Made by a program: the position numbers and the translations under genes. From the NCBI GenBank assembly GCA_036346255.1, contig CM070624.1:17392626-17456625 (forward strand): 64,000 nucleotides of DNA, read 5' to 3'. The notes beneath the pieces were generated by a model. The model did not search any database, had not been told where the DNA came from, and worked only from the letters and a program-made list of their open reading frames with translations. This stretch comes from Ampelocalamus luodianensis. Its lineage: Eukaryota > Streptophyta > Magnoliopsida > Poales > Poaceae. Below, piece by piece: positions 1 to 11,134 of the stretch (the first letter of the stretch is position 1; each line of letters opens with the position of its first letter).

Positions 1-1569
1 GCGGCCGGCGAGCCAACGATGACAACTGTAGAGGCGACAGCCTCCCTAGTGTCACAACAGGACAAGCGTCAGTGCCCCTATCATGTGCCCTGCTGTGGAC
101 CATGTCGTGTTTAGTGCCGTCCGATCTGTTTCGTGACATGTCGGCCAAGCACGACCCAACTAGGAATACCATGCCGTGCCTCCCATAGAGCCTGCTCAGC
201 AGGATAGTCTGGACTTATCATTCGGTCGTGTCATGCCGAACCGTGCTTTGGACTATGACAGGCCTACGGAGCAAAAGGGAGAAGGTACTGAAACACCGAA
301 TCTTTAACAGAGTACTTGGACTACATATTCTTAATTCCTTATTGCTACAAAAATTACAATGCTACTAGTGTTTTCTTTACTAAATAGGAAATACTCTTGT
401 GGTACAATACACGAGTATACCCTATACATGTACACCCTGGTCGATGCATACACGTATATCTAGGGCATTAAAGCGTGCTCACGAAGCTTCCCTGCCTAAG
501 CTGCATGTCCCATTTTACGATTTTCATCATGGCTAGAGAACAAATACTATGTCCGTACGCATTAAAGAGGAACTGCAACGCAAAGCATGGTCCCATTGCA
601 CTATTGCAGCCATGCGGGTTGGCACTTGGTAGCCCCTCTTCTAGAAATAAAATGTTGCTAAAGACTAGTAATGAAGCCCATAATTTGGTCTGAAACTATC
701 TGCTGGAAAATATTATATCATAATGAGCAACAGTTTTTAACAGGATTTCTAATCTATTTTTTAAGAAGTGGCCATAGAGAATGAATTAACACATAGAAGG
801 GCTAAGTGATTGAGAGGGAAGTTATCATGCATTCTCCTTTCTTTTCTACCTACAAAACTCGTACTCATAATTTTTTTAGCTATAAAAACGGCAAGAAATT
901 TCAAGTGGGTCCTGTAAAAATGTCTAGGCTCCTACTTGTACTAATATATCCAAATAGAAGATGAGATTTGTGTAACGCGTGCATTTGTACAGTACATTGA
1001 ACTTGATGGGCACACCAAAAAACCGAACCAAAGCAACCGTGAAAATTTTCATGTAGGATGAACAGTACAACTATCTTTTATCTAACAGGTAGAAGTGAGA
1101 TAAATATGTGTTTGTTGGTACTCGGAGTTGGCAGCGCCCGTTAAGAACATTCGAAAATGTCGTGGAGAATTTTCATCAACTCGGTAAATATAAAACGAAT
1201 TCTGTAGGAGAAATGGAGTTAAGACCAGCCTATTTGTACAGCAAATTTTGAGAAGCACAAGTTCCCAATGCTTCCCCCTTTCTTTTGTAGATTAAAAGGA
1301 GAACAGAAATGTGCTCGTGCTCGCCAGATTGATAAAAATTCGCACCAAAACCACCCAAAAATTTCAGGGGGGAAAGGCACACATGAGCAGCTCGAACAAG
1401 ACAAATCTGAGCTTAAATTCCTCGCTAAACGCATATAAACTGACGGGAAAGCATAACAGAGTTTTTCAAACCGAGCACCAAACGAGAGCATCAAACATGC
1501 AAAAATTAAACGTTACGCGGCACAGTTCCAAAGCGATAAAACAGAGCAGGGGGGAGGCAGAGCACTCAC
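1..1569. other. Probable large first intron or 3' flank of the ankyrin gene; no exon seen
   Basis: No second ankyrin exon could be recognised on the minus strand here, and no other gene-like reading frame stands out. If the exon at 1570-1914 is spliced normally, this is its first intron, at least 1.5 kb long, and the gene continues beyond the left edge. The stretch is AT-rich and unremarkable. Confidence 0.5.
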
Positions 1570-1914
1570 GAGCAGCGCGCGGACGAGGGCGACGTCCCCG
1601 TTGCCGGCGGCGAGGAAGAGCGGCGAGACATCGGCGCGGATCTCCTCGTGCGACGCGCGCAGCTCGGCGGCGGCGCCCTCCCGCAGCGCCGCCTCCGCCA
1701 CCCGCCGCGCCTTGAGCCAGACCACCCCAGCGTAGTTCACGTCCGCGCGCCCGGACGCGAGCAGCTCGCCGGCCTCCCTCGCGTCGCCCCGCGCCACCGC
1801 CTCCACGAGCCGCTGCGACGCCGCCTCCGCCTCCCCCGGCGCGTCGACCTCCTCCGCCACCGGCCACACCTGCCGGCCGCCGGCGATCGCCGCCGGCCGC
1901 AGCAGCACCGCCAT
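1570..1914 (-). CDS. Ankyrin-repeat protein, first exon (partial gene)
   Basis: The exon runs from an ATG at 1914-1912 to a GTGAGT splice donor at 1569-1564. It encodes exactly 115 codons in phase 0, starting MAVLLRPAAIAGGRQVWPVA. The N-terminal block and a first ankyrin-like unit (about residues 94-115, DVSPLFLAAGNGDVALVRALL) match a plant family of ankyrin proteins in which residues such as DVNYAGVVWLKARR precede the repeats. The frame stays open upstream of this ATG, so the start was chosen by family resemblance and by the TATA-like box about 110 bp upstream. Composition is very GC-rich, as is usual for 5' exons of grass genes. The remaining exons are not in the window. Function is unknown beyond likely protein-protein interaction. 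Confidence is high for the family and moderate for the exact start. Confidence 0.8.
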
Positions 1915-2020
1915 TCTAGGAGCTAGCTCTTGTCGTGACCCTCTCTCCCTCTGCTTCGATCTCTCCGTGTCTCTGGGCTTGTGGGGAAACTTGAAAGGGC
2001 GAGGCGCGACGGGACGGGGC

Positions 2021-2030
2021 AATATATAGG
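2021..2030 (-). promoter_or_regulatory. TATA-like box of the ankyrin gene
   Basis: On the minus strand this reads CCTATATATT, about 110 bp upstream of the ATG at 1914 and surrounded by GC-rich sequence. It is the only TATA-like motif close to the start, so transcription would begin near 1990-2000. This is inferred from position and motif only. Confidence 0.5.
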
Positions 2031-2199
2031 TGGGGACTCGGGACGGGGGGCGAGGCGGTGAAGTTACCGCACGGGTGAAAACGGGGTAGGGCCCATGGGG
2101 AAGTGGGATGTGCTTCTGATCATCTGATGCGTTAAAAATGAGAGCTTGGGCGTGGGGTATTGGGGGATGGAGTGAAGCGTGAGCCCCACTGCTCATAGG

Positions 2200-3060
2200 G
2201 TGGGCGTGAGCGGGAATATCGCACGCTCTTCTCGCGGCTTGGCTCCGGTTTGGCGGCTTGGTTAGGCCTGCCAGGCTCGGCGGCTTTGATGGTTTTACGG
2301 AATGAGTGGAGTAATATTACGCGGAATCCAGATATCTTTGATTCTGTATTGTAAGATGTTTGGTCAAGGTTTTTGAACAAGAGCAAATAACTTTGAATTC
2401 AATTACAAATCAATCTTCACCTATCCGTCATCGGTCATTTCTTTGACTGCGGATATCTACAAAGCAACACTGCAGTTGTTACTTTTTGAGAGTAGAATTC
2501 ATTCTAATTGGCTCTTACAAATGTAGAGGTTCATTTACACATATTATGAATCATTGCATTTTGTAATTAAAAACCGAGATAAAACCATCCACTTCGTGAT
2601 CTCAATCTGAACCAGTGATGCTCAATCCAGAAGCCTAATACCATGTGAGTGTAGCCATTTGTTTCCAAACTTTCAACTTGTCCTTAGGAAAAAAATTATT
2701 GAGGCTCTTTCAAGTTCTCAAAAGAAAGCAGAGAATATTCGAGAAAACCCACTCTGGACCGCGGAGTTATAACCCTGTTTCAAGTTATCTAATTTCGATA
2801 TCCGATACGTGTTTCAAATTGCTTCCAACTAACTAGAGCCCATTTGGAAAACCAGATTCTCACTGAAGTTTTGTAGGAAACCTTACATATCCGAACGAGG
2901 CCTTTATTTTTGTAAGCCTCTAAAAACCCTAGTGGTGCCTCGAAATGCCTCTGAGAATGTGAAATAGAGTCACAGGAAGAGGTAATATTACAAGCCCAGG
3001 GCAAGGAGGCTAATATTACGGGCCCAGGCAGGGAGGTTATGGTATGTCCATGTTACAGAG
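2200..3060. other. Intergenic, no feature recognised
   Basis: AT-balanced sequence upstream of the ankyrin gene. Only short chance reading frames are present. I see no repeat ends or RNA genes. Confidence 0.5.
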
Positions 3061-3119
3061 TAGTACTAATGTTTTTGCGATAGTTATTGGTTAAAATGAC
3101 ACGAATGCGCCCACCGTGT

Positions 3120-3410
3120 GAATAACAAAAATAACTTCCTCATAAGCGAATTGACAAAAATAGCATCTGTTCCGCACGCGGTAGGCCACGTGGCGGTCTC
3201 CTATTGCCCAAGTCCCACCTGTTGCGCCCTCACCGTGCGGCAACCGGCCTGCCGCGCGCCCACCCGCGGTAGGTGGCTTGCCGCATGCCCACTGAGCGGT
3301 AAGTCACGGTGGATGTGGGATCCGATGGTAAGATGCAGCAGGAGATATTGTCCACAGCGTTATTTTTATTAATTTATTCGAAGATACTATTTTTACTATT
3401 TCATCTACAA
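3120..3410. repeat. Repeat of the GGTAGGTGGC-rich family
   Basis: A GC-rich core with repeated, roughly palindromic words such as GCGGTAGGTGGC and CCTGCCGCGC is flanked by AT-rich arms containing gacaaaaatagca. The same layout appears at 10930-11130 and, best preserved, at 40905-41275. It is probably a non-autonomous DNA element. Its ends are not clear in this copy. Confidence 0.5.
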
Positions 3411-3843
3411 ACTAAGCCACAGACTCTTTTGCGGAGACTTGTCATCGCGCCACGGACTATAGGACTCGTGTCCACTCCTGCTACTGCGGGATTGATCGGT
3501 CGTATCCTGATTGAGCCTTTGTAACATTAGCCAAACATAGGCTCAGGCCTCTGATAGTACGTCCTAGCAAAAGCCCATATCTTCTCTGAGCTGTCCAGCT
3601 ATGTACATACGTACTCCAAGTCCTTCTCACGTAGACACGACGATTGGTACGGCACATGTATGCATGCATGGAAAAACGGGCCGTGGACCGTAGGGTCGCA
3701 CGCAGGAACTGATTGGTTGAATCGTCAGTACGAACGTACTCGATACCCTGTGTTCATTTACCAGATTCGGTGTAAGATGAAATACGGCTTCAATCTTACG
3801 ACGAAATGGGCTGTGCAGACAGGAGCGCAGACATTACAAGGTT

Positions 3844-4090
3844 GAGGAAAATAATCCTATAGGGCGCAGTCGCACTTCATTGAGGTGGACCAACTCATTT
3901 ACGTGTGCGTGTCGCTCGCGAATCTCAAAGCGTGACGTAATAGCTTTAGTATTCAATTCGTGAAAATTCACATCGATTATTTATGAGGCTATGCGCTTTG
4001 AGATTCGCGAAAAGACACGTGTCATGCAGTGGAGTTGGTCCACCTCAATGGAGTTGTGGACCAGATCCTATAGAATTATTTTCCCTGAGG
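3844..4090. mobile_element. Foldback MITE with about 100-bp inverted arms
   Basis: The left arm (from 3844, GAGGAAAATAATCCTATAGG) and the reverse complement of the right arm (ending at 4090) match through several blocks: GAGGTGGACCAACTC, ACGTGT and TCGCGAATCTCAAAGCG. Only a short AT-rich spacer around 3945-3980 separates them. It is non-coding. The superfamily is not assigned because I could not fix a target duplication. Confidence 0.75.
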
Positions 4091-4572
4091 GCTAATTTAA
4101 GCCGGTCGAACGACTTGTGTGTTCTGACCATGTTGAATGGATGGTTGGACACTTGGACGTTTTGGCTGGCTGCTTTGGTATGGCTCGCTTCACAAACCAA
4201 ACGCCTCAAACATATGCATGCCTTGCGGGGCACAAATGGTTCCGAAGTGAGGTAAAAAAATTTGAGGGCGTCTATCTCTCGTAGTGATCGAGTATGCTTA
4301 TTAGAAGGTCACTAGCCGAGCTTTTTGATGGATGGGCCTGGCAAATACTTCGGAGCAAAGTAAAAGCCTGTTTGGAACATATGGGGAAAAAAAACAAAGG
4401 AATATGAAAAAACCTACTAAAGACGCATGATTTGGTGTTTCGAACACATGATTTGGTGTTTCGAACGCAGGAATCAAAAGCATAGATATAGAAATAAAAT
4501 AAGAATTTATATATCTCCCTTCGGTCCCTTTTTCCCCATCCATTCCCAAATCTCATCTCTATCCTCCTCATT

Positions 4573-5508
4573 CAGGAGTTTTATTGGCCAAAATAACACT
4601 ATTTGGATCGGTATTAGCAAAAATGTCCTTCTTGTAGCCACAATGTCAAAAGTGGCTCTCTGCTCTGTCCCAACTTGGATCGGACGCCTCCCATGCTGCT
4701 ATGTGTCCTTGTCCGCACCACCCTTGGACAAGCCTTATCCGTCCCTCCCTGGCATGATCCTCCCTGGTCCGCCCCACCGTGGAGGGGACAAGACCTTGTC
4801 CGTCCCACTGTGGAGGACAAGCCCCAACACGAACACATGGCACTTGTTCATCCCTCCTTGGCGCGGTCTTCCTCGTCTGTCCCACTCTCCACTGGACAAG
4901 GTCCACGTGGCTCCGTACGCGCCTCTGCTTCCGGTCCGCGTCTGCCCGGTACAAGAAACCCAATCAAAACCCCAAATAATTAAGCTCATCGCACGACAGT
5001 ATACTAGGAGTGTCGACCTTTCAAGTGGAGTTGCAATCTAAAACTTGATAGATAAAATTGATGACATTTCATAATATGCATCATGCACGACGGAACAAAC
5101 CGGAAAATAGCTAAGATACATGCGCTAATTATGAAATATTAATTACGACTAAATAATTAATTAATACTCCGTTTCCACACGGACAGGAAGCGGAGGCGCG
5201 TGCGGAGCCACATGGACATTGTCCGGTGGAGGGTGGGATGGACGGGGATGACTGCGCCAGGGAGGGATGGACAAGTGCTACATGTTCGTGTTGGGGCTTG
5301 TCCCCTCCACGTTAGGATGGACGAGGCCTTGTCTCCTCCAAGGTGGGACGGACCGTCCTAGGGTGGTAGGAATAAGAACACGTGGCAGCGCAGGAGGCGT
5401 GCGGGCTAAGCTGAAACAGAGCAGAGCATCATTTTTGGTATTACGGCTACGAAGAGATTATTTTTGTTAATACCGGTCCAAACAACGCTATTTTAGCCAA
5501 AAACTCCC
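4573..5508. mobile_element. Large foldback element, about 0.94 kb
   Basis: Both ends read GGAGTTTT(A)TTGGC(C/T)AAAATA when taken inward. The arms then stay complementary for about 300-400 bp each: GGACCGGTATTA near the tips, and GGCGCGTRCGGAGCCAC near the centre on either side of about 5000-5180. The arms are rich in GGACAAG and CACC words. Short reading frames inside are by-products of the repeat. CTCAT occurs on both flanks but I cannot confirm a full target duplication. Confidence 0.75.
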
Positions 5509-7204
5509 TCATCCGGATCCTTCCCAATGCGGCTGCGACGACAGTGGTAGCCAGCGGTGGATGTCGTGGTGCGGCGGCAGCAACAAGGGCAGACGGCCAC
5601 GGGTCAACGGGGCAAGGTGGGAGCAATGCGGTGGTGGCAACAGGGGCGGCAGCGGTGGGTGCCTTGGCCCGACGGGAGCACGCGGCAGCACCACGGGGTG
5701 GTGATGAAGCAACCGGCCGGAGGCAATGACAACCGCAAGGCTTCTCTCTCTTCTTGCCTTGGGTCTCCGCAAAAAAATTGAGCTGGGAGTGGACCTTCCA
5801 ATTCCCGTGAAATTGATGATTTGTGAAACTTTCCTTTGGTTTACTGTTCGTAGTTCCTTCGTTCCAAACACCGACGGGTCGTTTTGGCGTGGATGGATGC
5901 TATTTTGGCTTCGTTGCCCCCGATAAAGCCGCTGCCATCGCTGCCGCCGGTGGAAGGGAAGCCTCTCTTTCCCCACACACTGCGCCGCTGCTCCGGCTCT
6001 GCTGAACAATTTGAGGAGGTAAAAGCTGTCACATGTTTTGTCCTCTCACCACATAAAAGTGTCCAGTATGGGTGGGAGTAATTAGTAGCATTTCTCTCTG
6101 CCTTTTTTCGCTCCCTTATCGTCGCTTAAATTTCTCGCTTACTCCATTTACTACTGCACAAGAACTCTGTAAGAGTGAAGAGTCTGGAGTCTGGACTGCC
6201 TCTGCATCCGTAGCGTAGGGGACCTCTTCTGCAGCGTCAGATTATTACCAGTCCGTAGCGTTGTGACTGTAGCCTGTAGGTAGGAGTTTGCTTGCAGCTG
6301 GATGCGTCGTTTCCATTGATCACTCCGCAGCGTTAGTTCCGGCCGTTTCTGGTGGTATCTGGAGACAGAACAGGTCAACTGATGCCGAAAACAGAAATGG
6401 ATCGCCTGCAATTGGCAAGTTGTACGATCGTAAGGGCCTTATCCCTTCACACATTCATCATGTCAGACATGTTAGAACGAGACTTTCATACTAATTGTAG
6501 GATTGTAAAAGCTAGTTTACAAGGTGTGATACTCTCTACTTTTAAGTTAGATTCTTTGCCCTTCCGATGCTAATATGATACTATTCCAACGGCAAGAAAA
6601 TTCGTGGTGATGTTGTTGTACACCCTACGGCACCACCTCTCGATGCCTTGCCTGCTGCTAGTTTAGTTTTTTTTTTCCCTCCGAAGGACACCGTTCGATG
6701 GCTTGCCTGCTGTTAGTATTAATTGATGTGTTTCTTTTGTTTGTTGATGTTTTATTACCACCATGATTTGGAGATTAACGCAGTGAGTTTGGTCACGTGA
6801 CATCTTGGTGAATTTGGCAACACATGATCTCTAAAAAAGAATGCAGAGCCACCATGCATGTGTACTTCAGCTGCATTACAGGGCTCTAGTACATGCCATT
6901 TGCCTTGTCCTTTCGACGGGAAACTACAAGCGACCTGCGTTCCGTGGCATGCGGTTGTCAACTTGTCACGAATACACTTGCCAGTGTTCTCCGCGCATGC
7001 ACCAAAGCGACGCCGAGAAGACGGCCAAACAAACCTTGGAGAAGTCGCCCATACCCATATCTATGCTATGCCAGTGCCAAATGCTTGCATTGTAATGGGG
7101 TCCCTATATTATTGTAATCCATATACCTGCATGGACAAGGTATAGTACCAAGTGCGAGCCACTTGCCCGCTGCTCTACGTGCTAGCTAGCCGTGAGTTAC
7201 CGGC
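5509..7204. other. Intergenic, no gene recognised
   Basis: There is a GC-rich low-complexity stretch at about 5520-6010, then mixed sequence. The longest frame (minus, 5509-6009) is proline- and histidine-rich and resembles no family I know. Nothing here can be supported as a gene. Confidence 0.45.
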
Positions 7205-7254
7205 TCATTTGGTCTCTTTTTCAAACAAAATAGCAAATATAGTCCCTTTGTGTT

Positions 7255-7514
7255 CAGGGGCGGCAGTGGGTGAGCCCACCCGGTGTCACAGGACACCAGG
7301 TCTCTCAGAAAAAATAGTGGATATTATCATGTATATACTATGCGTGCACCCCTAATATAAAAGATGTGCACTCTGGTTCAGCCTAACATCTAGTCTCTTG
7401 CAGTCTTTTGCCTCATAAATTACTATTTAATATAGTATTTTTGAAAATTATATATGTTGTTATATGTACGGTGGAGTGGTGAACCCGATCATTTTCGTTC
7501 TAGTTCCGCCTCTA
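7255..7514. mobile_element. hAT-like MITE with perfect 8-bp target duplication
   Basis: The left end is CAGGGGCGGCAGT. The right end, read inward, is TAGAGGCGGAACT, matching at 10 of 13 positions. TTTGTGTT lies directly outside both ends (7247-7254 and 7515-7522). An 8-bp duplication and CAGGGGCGG-type ends are typical of hAT elements. It is 260 bp and non-coding. Removing it rejoins a repeat with tttttcaaacaaaatagcaa at its edge, so the insertion is nested in older repeat DNA. Confidence 0.85.
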
Positions 7515-7522
7515 TTTGTGTT

Positions 7523-8263
7523 CGAAATGATAAAATGATATCTCTACCGTGATCCCAATGTGCAGCAAGCCACCTGCTATGCTATCAGTCCACGGTGACC
7601 ACGTGCGCATGATATCCCGCCGCGTACTGGGAGCCCGGTAGGGACTCCCTTTCCTTTTCTTTGTTTCTTTTCCCCCGCAGATATTCCCGTCCATATGATA
7701 TGATCGGATCCGCACAGCACAGGTGTACTAGCAGCAGGCGGGATAGGAAAGAAAGAAGAAAAAGAGAAAGCTGTCTACTGTTTAGGCACTTCGTACGCTC
7801 CTCTTTCTTTCGTTTCGTGGTGTGCGAGTGTGTGTGATGTACGTGAGTGAGATGGAAGAGAGCCAGAGGGAATAAAAGCTCACTGATCGCCACTATGGCA
7901 ACCGCCGACGCGAATCAAGTACGGGTCGCCGGTAGAAAGTGAAAAACACAGATATCCGATGTAACAAAACGGAAGATTTATGCAGTATATGACGCGTCCG
8001 TCACAAAACCGGCACGCGTCAACCCTTGCTGGGGAATGGGTCATTATTCGCCGGTTCCGTTTGCTTGTGTCCGGAGGCAACGACCACTTGAGGAGTTGAG
8101 GTCAACTCGATCACCGGTTTTAGGCCTTCAAAAAGGGTGTATCGTCAGTTTTAGCGACGAAGTGATCTAGATGCCACACCGGTTGGGCTATCCAGCCACT
8201 GTGCGACGTGAATTGATGATCCGCAAAACCCATACTTTGACTGCTCATCATTTCGATCGGCAT
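7523..8263. other. Intergenic, no feature recognised
   Basis: A purine-rich and pyrimidine-rich patch lies at 7740-7870. No frame has recognisable protein similarity and no RNA gene is seen. Confidence 0.45.
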
Positions 8264-8274
8264 GAGTAAATCCT

Positions 8275-8421
8275 AGTTCAGTTGGTGGGAAAGTGTGGAT
8301 GTACACCCTCACCACTCAGATTCAAATCCTCTTCGAGGTGAATTTAGATGTCTATTATGGTTTTGTGTATCTTTAGTTGATGCAGAGACCATGATTTGTA
8401 CTTCCATTTCTAAAAAAAAAA
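8275..8421 (+). mobile_element. tRNA-derived SINE with 11-bp target duplication
   Basis: The start resembles a Pol III A box (TAGTTCAGTTGG at about 8274-8285) and is followed by a B-box-like AGATTCAAATCC at about 8320-8331. The body is about 150 bp and ends in an A-rich tail (TAAAAAAAAAA). GAGTAAATCCT flanks it exactly at 8264-8274 and 8422-8432. All four traits fit plant SINEs of the p-SINE/Au kind. Confidence 0.8.
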
Positions 8422-8432
8422 GAGTAAATCCT

Positions 8433-8950
8433 TAGGCTCAAGTGGCATGCGCGAGCCAAAATGGTTGGACGGAGTCGAATCGTTCTGAAGGGGGTTTTCG
8501 AGTTGCGGGCCCATGAGGGAAAGGGGTGGCTGCCAGGGGCGCCACTTCCTCCCCAAACCCTAGCCGCACCCCACCCTCTCCACTCCCCCCTCCTCCTCCT
8601 CCTCCTCCTTTGGTGGCCGCGCGCAACCTCCTCCACCAGCCCTCCTCCACGGCTTTACCCCTAGTCCTCCATTGTTGCCGGCCAAGAGAAGAAGGAGGAG
8701 AAGGAGAACTGCATTGGGTGGCGGCCAAGAAGGAAGAGAAGAGGGAAAGAAGAGGGAGAAGAGAAGGAAGATCCATGCATGTTACATTGGTTATTTAGAC
8801 TGAGACAAGTATTCATTGCTTGCGTTTATTAGGTTAATCGCCATGATGCAACGTAGGCTCTTGGTCCTCAGCATGCGCGAGTGAATAGAAAAATCTTGGA
8901 GGAAGCGACGCTCTAAGCTGAATGGAAAAATCGATCTAGGGGGATCGTAT
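8433..8950. other. Low-complexity GC/purine-rich stretch
   Basis: Runs of CCTCCT and, further right, GAAGAGG dominate 8500-8780 and create artificial proline- and glycine-rich frames on both strands. No gene is supported. Confidence 0.5.
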
Positions 8951-9275
8951 GCACCGGTTCATATCGGTGTACCGTTTCGTGTTTAATATAATAATACGAG
9001 TATATATATTTATAAGTATATATTTGTTTAATTATATGCACATCAAACATCACTTATAGTACTATGTCAAATACATAGTAGTACTATCAAATATAACATA
9101 TAGTTTCAATACACGGTATTATCAATTCCACCAGTATGGTCGGTATTGACCGGTATCAAGCCGGTATGACCGGTATTAACCGGTACAGTACGTAGGGCTA
9201 TTTTGTACCGGTTTAGATGACGATATGGTACGTACCGGCTGGTATAGCCGGTACCGGTACGGTATTGATAACTAT
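8951..9275. mobile_element. Element rich in ACCGGTAT words, flanked by 9-bp repeats
   Basis: GGATCGTAT occurs immediately at both sides (8942-8950 and 9276-9284). The interior has an AT-rich left half and a right half made of repeated GGTATNACCGGT words (about 9125-9265). The repeats look like subterminal binding sites of a DNA transposon. Terminal inverted repeats are weak, so the superfamily is open; a 9-bp duplication would favour a Mutator-like origin. Confidence 0.65.
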
Positions 9276-9549
9276 GGATCGTATTGCTCGTGTAGCCATG
9301 TTGTGTTTGGGATCCACCATTTAAGCTGCCAAGATTTTGTACTTCCTGCTTCTTTATCTTCGGCTTGGGATGGCTTCGGCTTTTCGCCTGAAAAAGCCGA
9401 AAGCCATTCCAAACGAACGCTTTTTCCACCAACTTTTTTTAAAGTCAGAAGCCACGTTTAACATGGTAAAGCCGAAAGCCACCGTGGGGGCAGCTTCCCA
9501 CCCTCTTCCGACTTTGCCCCTCCACTTGCGAGTTATTTATGCGCTTTAT

Positions 9550-10140
9550 ATGACTCAACAAAGCCCCCCAACTCCCCCACGAAACCCTAGCCGCCTCCCC
9601 CCGCCTGCCAGCTCCTCCCTCGCCCTCCTCCCCAGATCTGGCGCATCTGCCCCACCTGCTCCTCCTCCCATGTCGGCATCACCCTCCCTCCTCCTCCTCC
9701 TCCCTTCTCTGGTGCCACCGCCCTTCTTCAGCCTCCTCCTCCTGCGCCGGCGCCCCACCTCCTCCCCCAGATCTGGCGCCTCCGCCCGACTCGGCCTCCT
9801 CCCTCGACCTCGCCACTGGCCCCGACTGGATCTCTCGCCTCCCCAAATTTGGATCTCCCCAGATCTAGTGCCTTCGCTTGACTCGGCCTCCTCCCTCGAG
9901 ACCGCCGCTGGCCCCGACCAGATCTCCTACCTCCAACCCCGACGTCGGTTTCCTCCCTCGACCTTATCGCCGGCCTTCTCCCCCGAGCCGCTGGCCCCAA
10001 TGCCGGCCTCCAACCTCGACCCCAACGCTGGCCTCCTCCCTCAACCTTGCCGCCGAACCCCTCTCCCGGCGTCGATGCCGGCGGCGGCCCAAACCCTAGC
10101 TATCGCATCTGTTTTTCCCATCTTGTTCCTTTTTCTGTTG
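9550..10140. repeat. CT/CG-rich degenerate tandem repeats (no gene supported)
   Basis: The words CCTCCTCCCTCGACC and CCCAGATCTGGCGCC recur, making a long proline-, serine- and leucine-rich frame on the plus strand (9337-10143). Its composition follows the repeat and not a protein. It lies downstream of a patch (about 9350-9480) with AAAGCCGAAAGCC words that also looks transposon-derived. Confidence 0.5.
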
Positions 10141-10194
10141 TAATTTAATTGTTTTGAAATAATTATTTATTTCAATAATTATTCAATAAAATAA

Positions 10195-10460
10195 TTTCCT
10201 TAATAATTATTTATGTAACAATTATCGTTAATTGTGGTTTATTGCATTTATTGTCATTAAATTGCGGTCTATTGCGTTAATTGTCGTTAAATGCGATCAA
10301 TTGTGTTAATTATAGTCAATTGTGTTGATCATCGTCAATTGTAGTTAATTATTGTTAATTACGGTAGTTGTCGTTAATTGCGGTAATTCTCATTAATTAT
10401 GATAGGTGTCGCCAATTGCGTTAGTTGTCAAATGTCATTAATTGCCGTCAAATACGTTAT
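10195..10460. repeat. AT-rich degenerate tandem array
   Basis: About 260 bp made of variants of a word like GTCGTTAATTGCGGTAATT, roughly 15-20 bp per unit with many substitutions. No coding potential. Confidence 0.65.
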
Positions 10461-10929
10461 TTGCCATTTAAAAGACATCAAACAAGTCATTATTGTCTTT
10501 ACTTTAGGGACATTTCAAACAATTCTCATTCCAGAAGCTGTAGCTAGCCTATCTAAAAGGCAGACAACCAAACATCAAACCTCTTCACTCAGTCGTTCAA
10601 CCCTACAGCCTAGCCAGCAGTTGCTTTTCAGAAAAGCTACAACAGTGAAAAACATACCCTTTATTTCATCGATCCTTCTCCTCCCGAGATGCTGCAGTTT
10701 TACATTTTCTTTCTCATCATATACATTGTCCTGTTGCAAGAAATGCGAATGGTTTCTTTCAGCATTTATCAAGGTAAAATTTTACTCGACCCCCAGTAAC
10801 ACACTGGACCAACATCTATACTTGTTTCATACGCAACGTATATATGCGGCATACGTACATGCACCTGATTAAGGATACAGGCATACAGTGCATTGGGCTG
10901 CATGTAGCCAGTGAGTCAGAAACGAGCTT

Positions 10930-11130
10930 TTAGCTCATTTAACCTTTTTTTGAAACGAAATAGCAAAACTAGCTTATCGGTAACAAATGACAAAAACAGC
11001 ACCCCACCGCACTGTTTTGCTGCGGAACTGACATTTCACGCGTCTAGACCGCAACAGGATGGCTGTCGTGTGAGCTTGCACGTTCGCACGCTAACTTGCT
11101 GGGTGCACAGAATGTCGGTTACGTGACAAA
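10930..11130. repeat. Fragment of the GGTAGGTGGC-type repeat family
   Basis: The words TTTGAAACGAAATAGCAAAAC and gacaaaaacagcacc, followed by a GC-rich core and acaaaatagcaag, match the edge layout of the copies at 3120-3410 and 40905-41275. The GC core here is more degenerate. Confidence 0.45.
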
Positions 11131-11134
11131 ATAG

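Noticed and set aside
1311..1867. Arginine- and proline-rich frames opposite the ankyrin exon
   Set aside because: Shadows of a very GC-rich exon on the other strand.
5509..6009. 166-codon minus-strand frame
   Set aside because: Low-complexity H/P/R composition and no recognisable family.
9337..10143. 268-codon plus-strand reading frame, rich in P, S and L
   Set aside because: It follows the CCTCC/CGACC repeats, has no domain and includes AAAGCCGAAAGCC repeat DNA. Better explained as repeat sequence.
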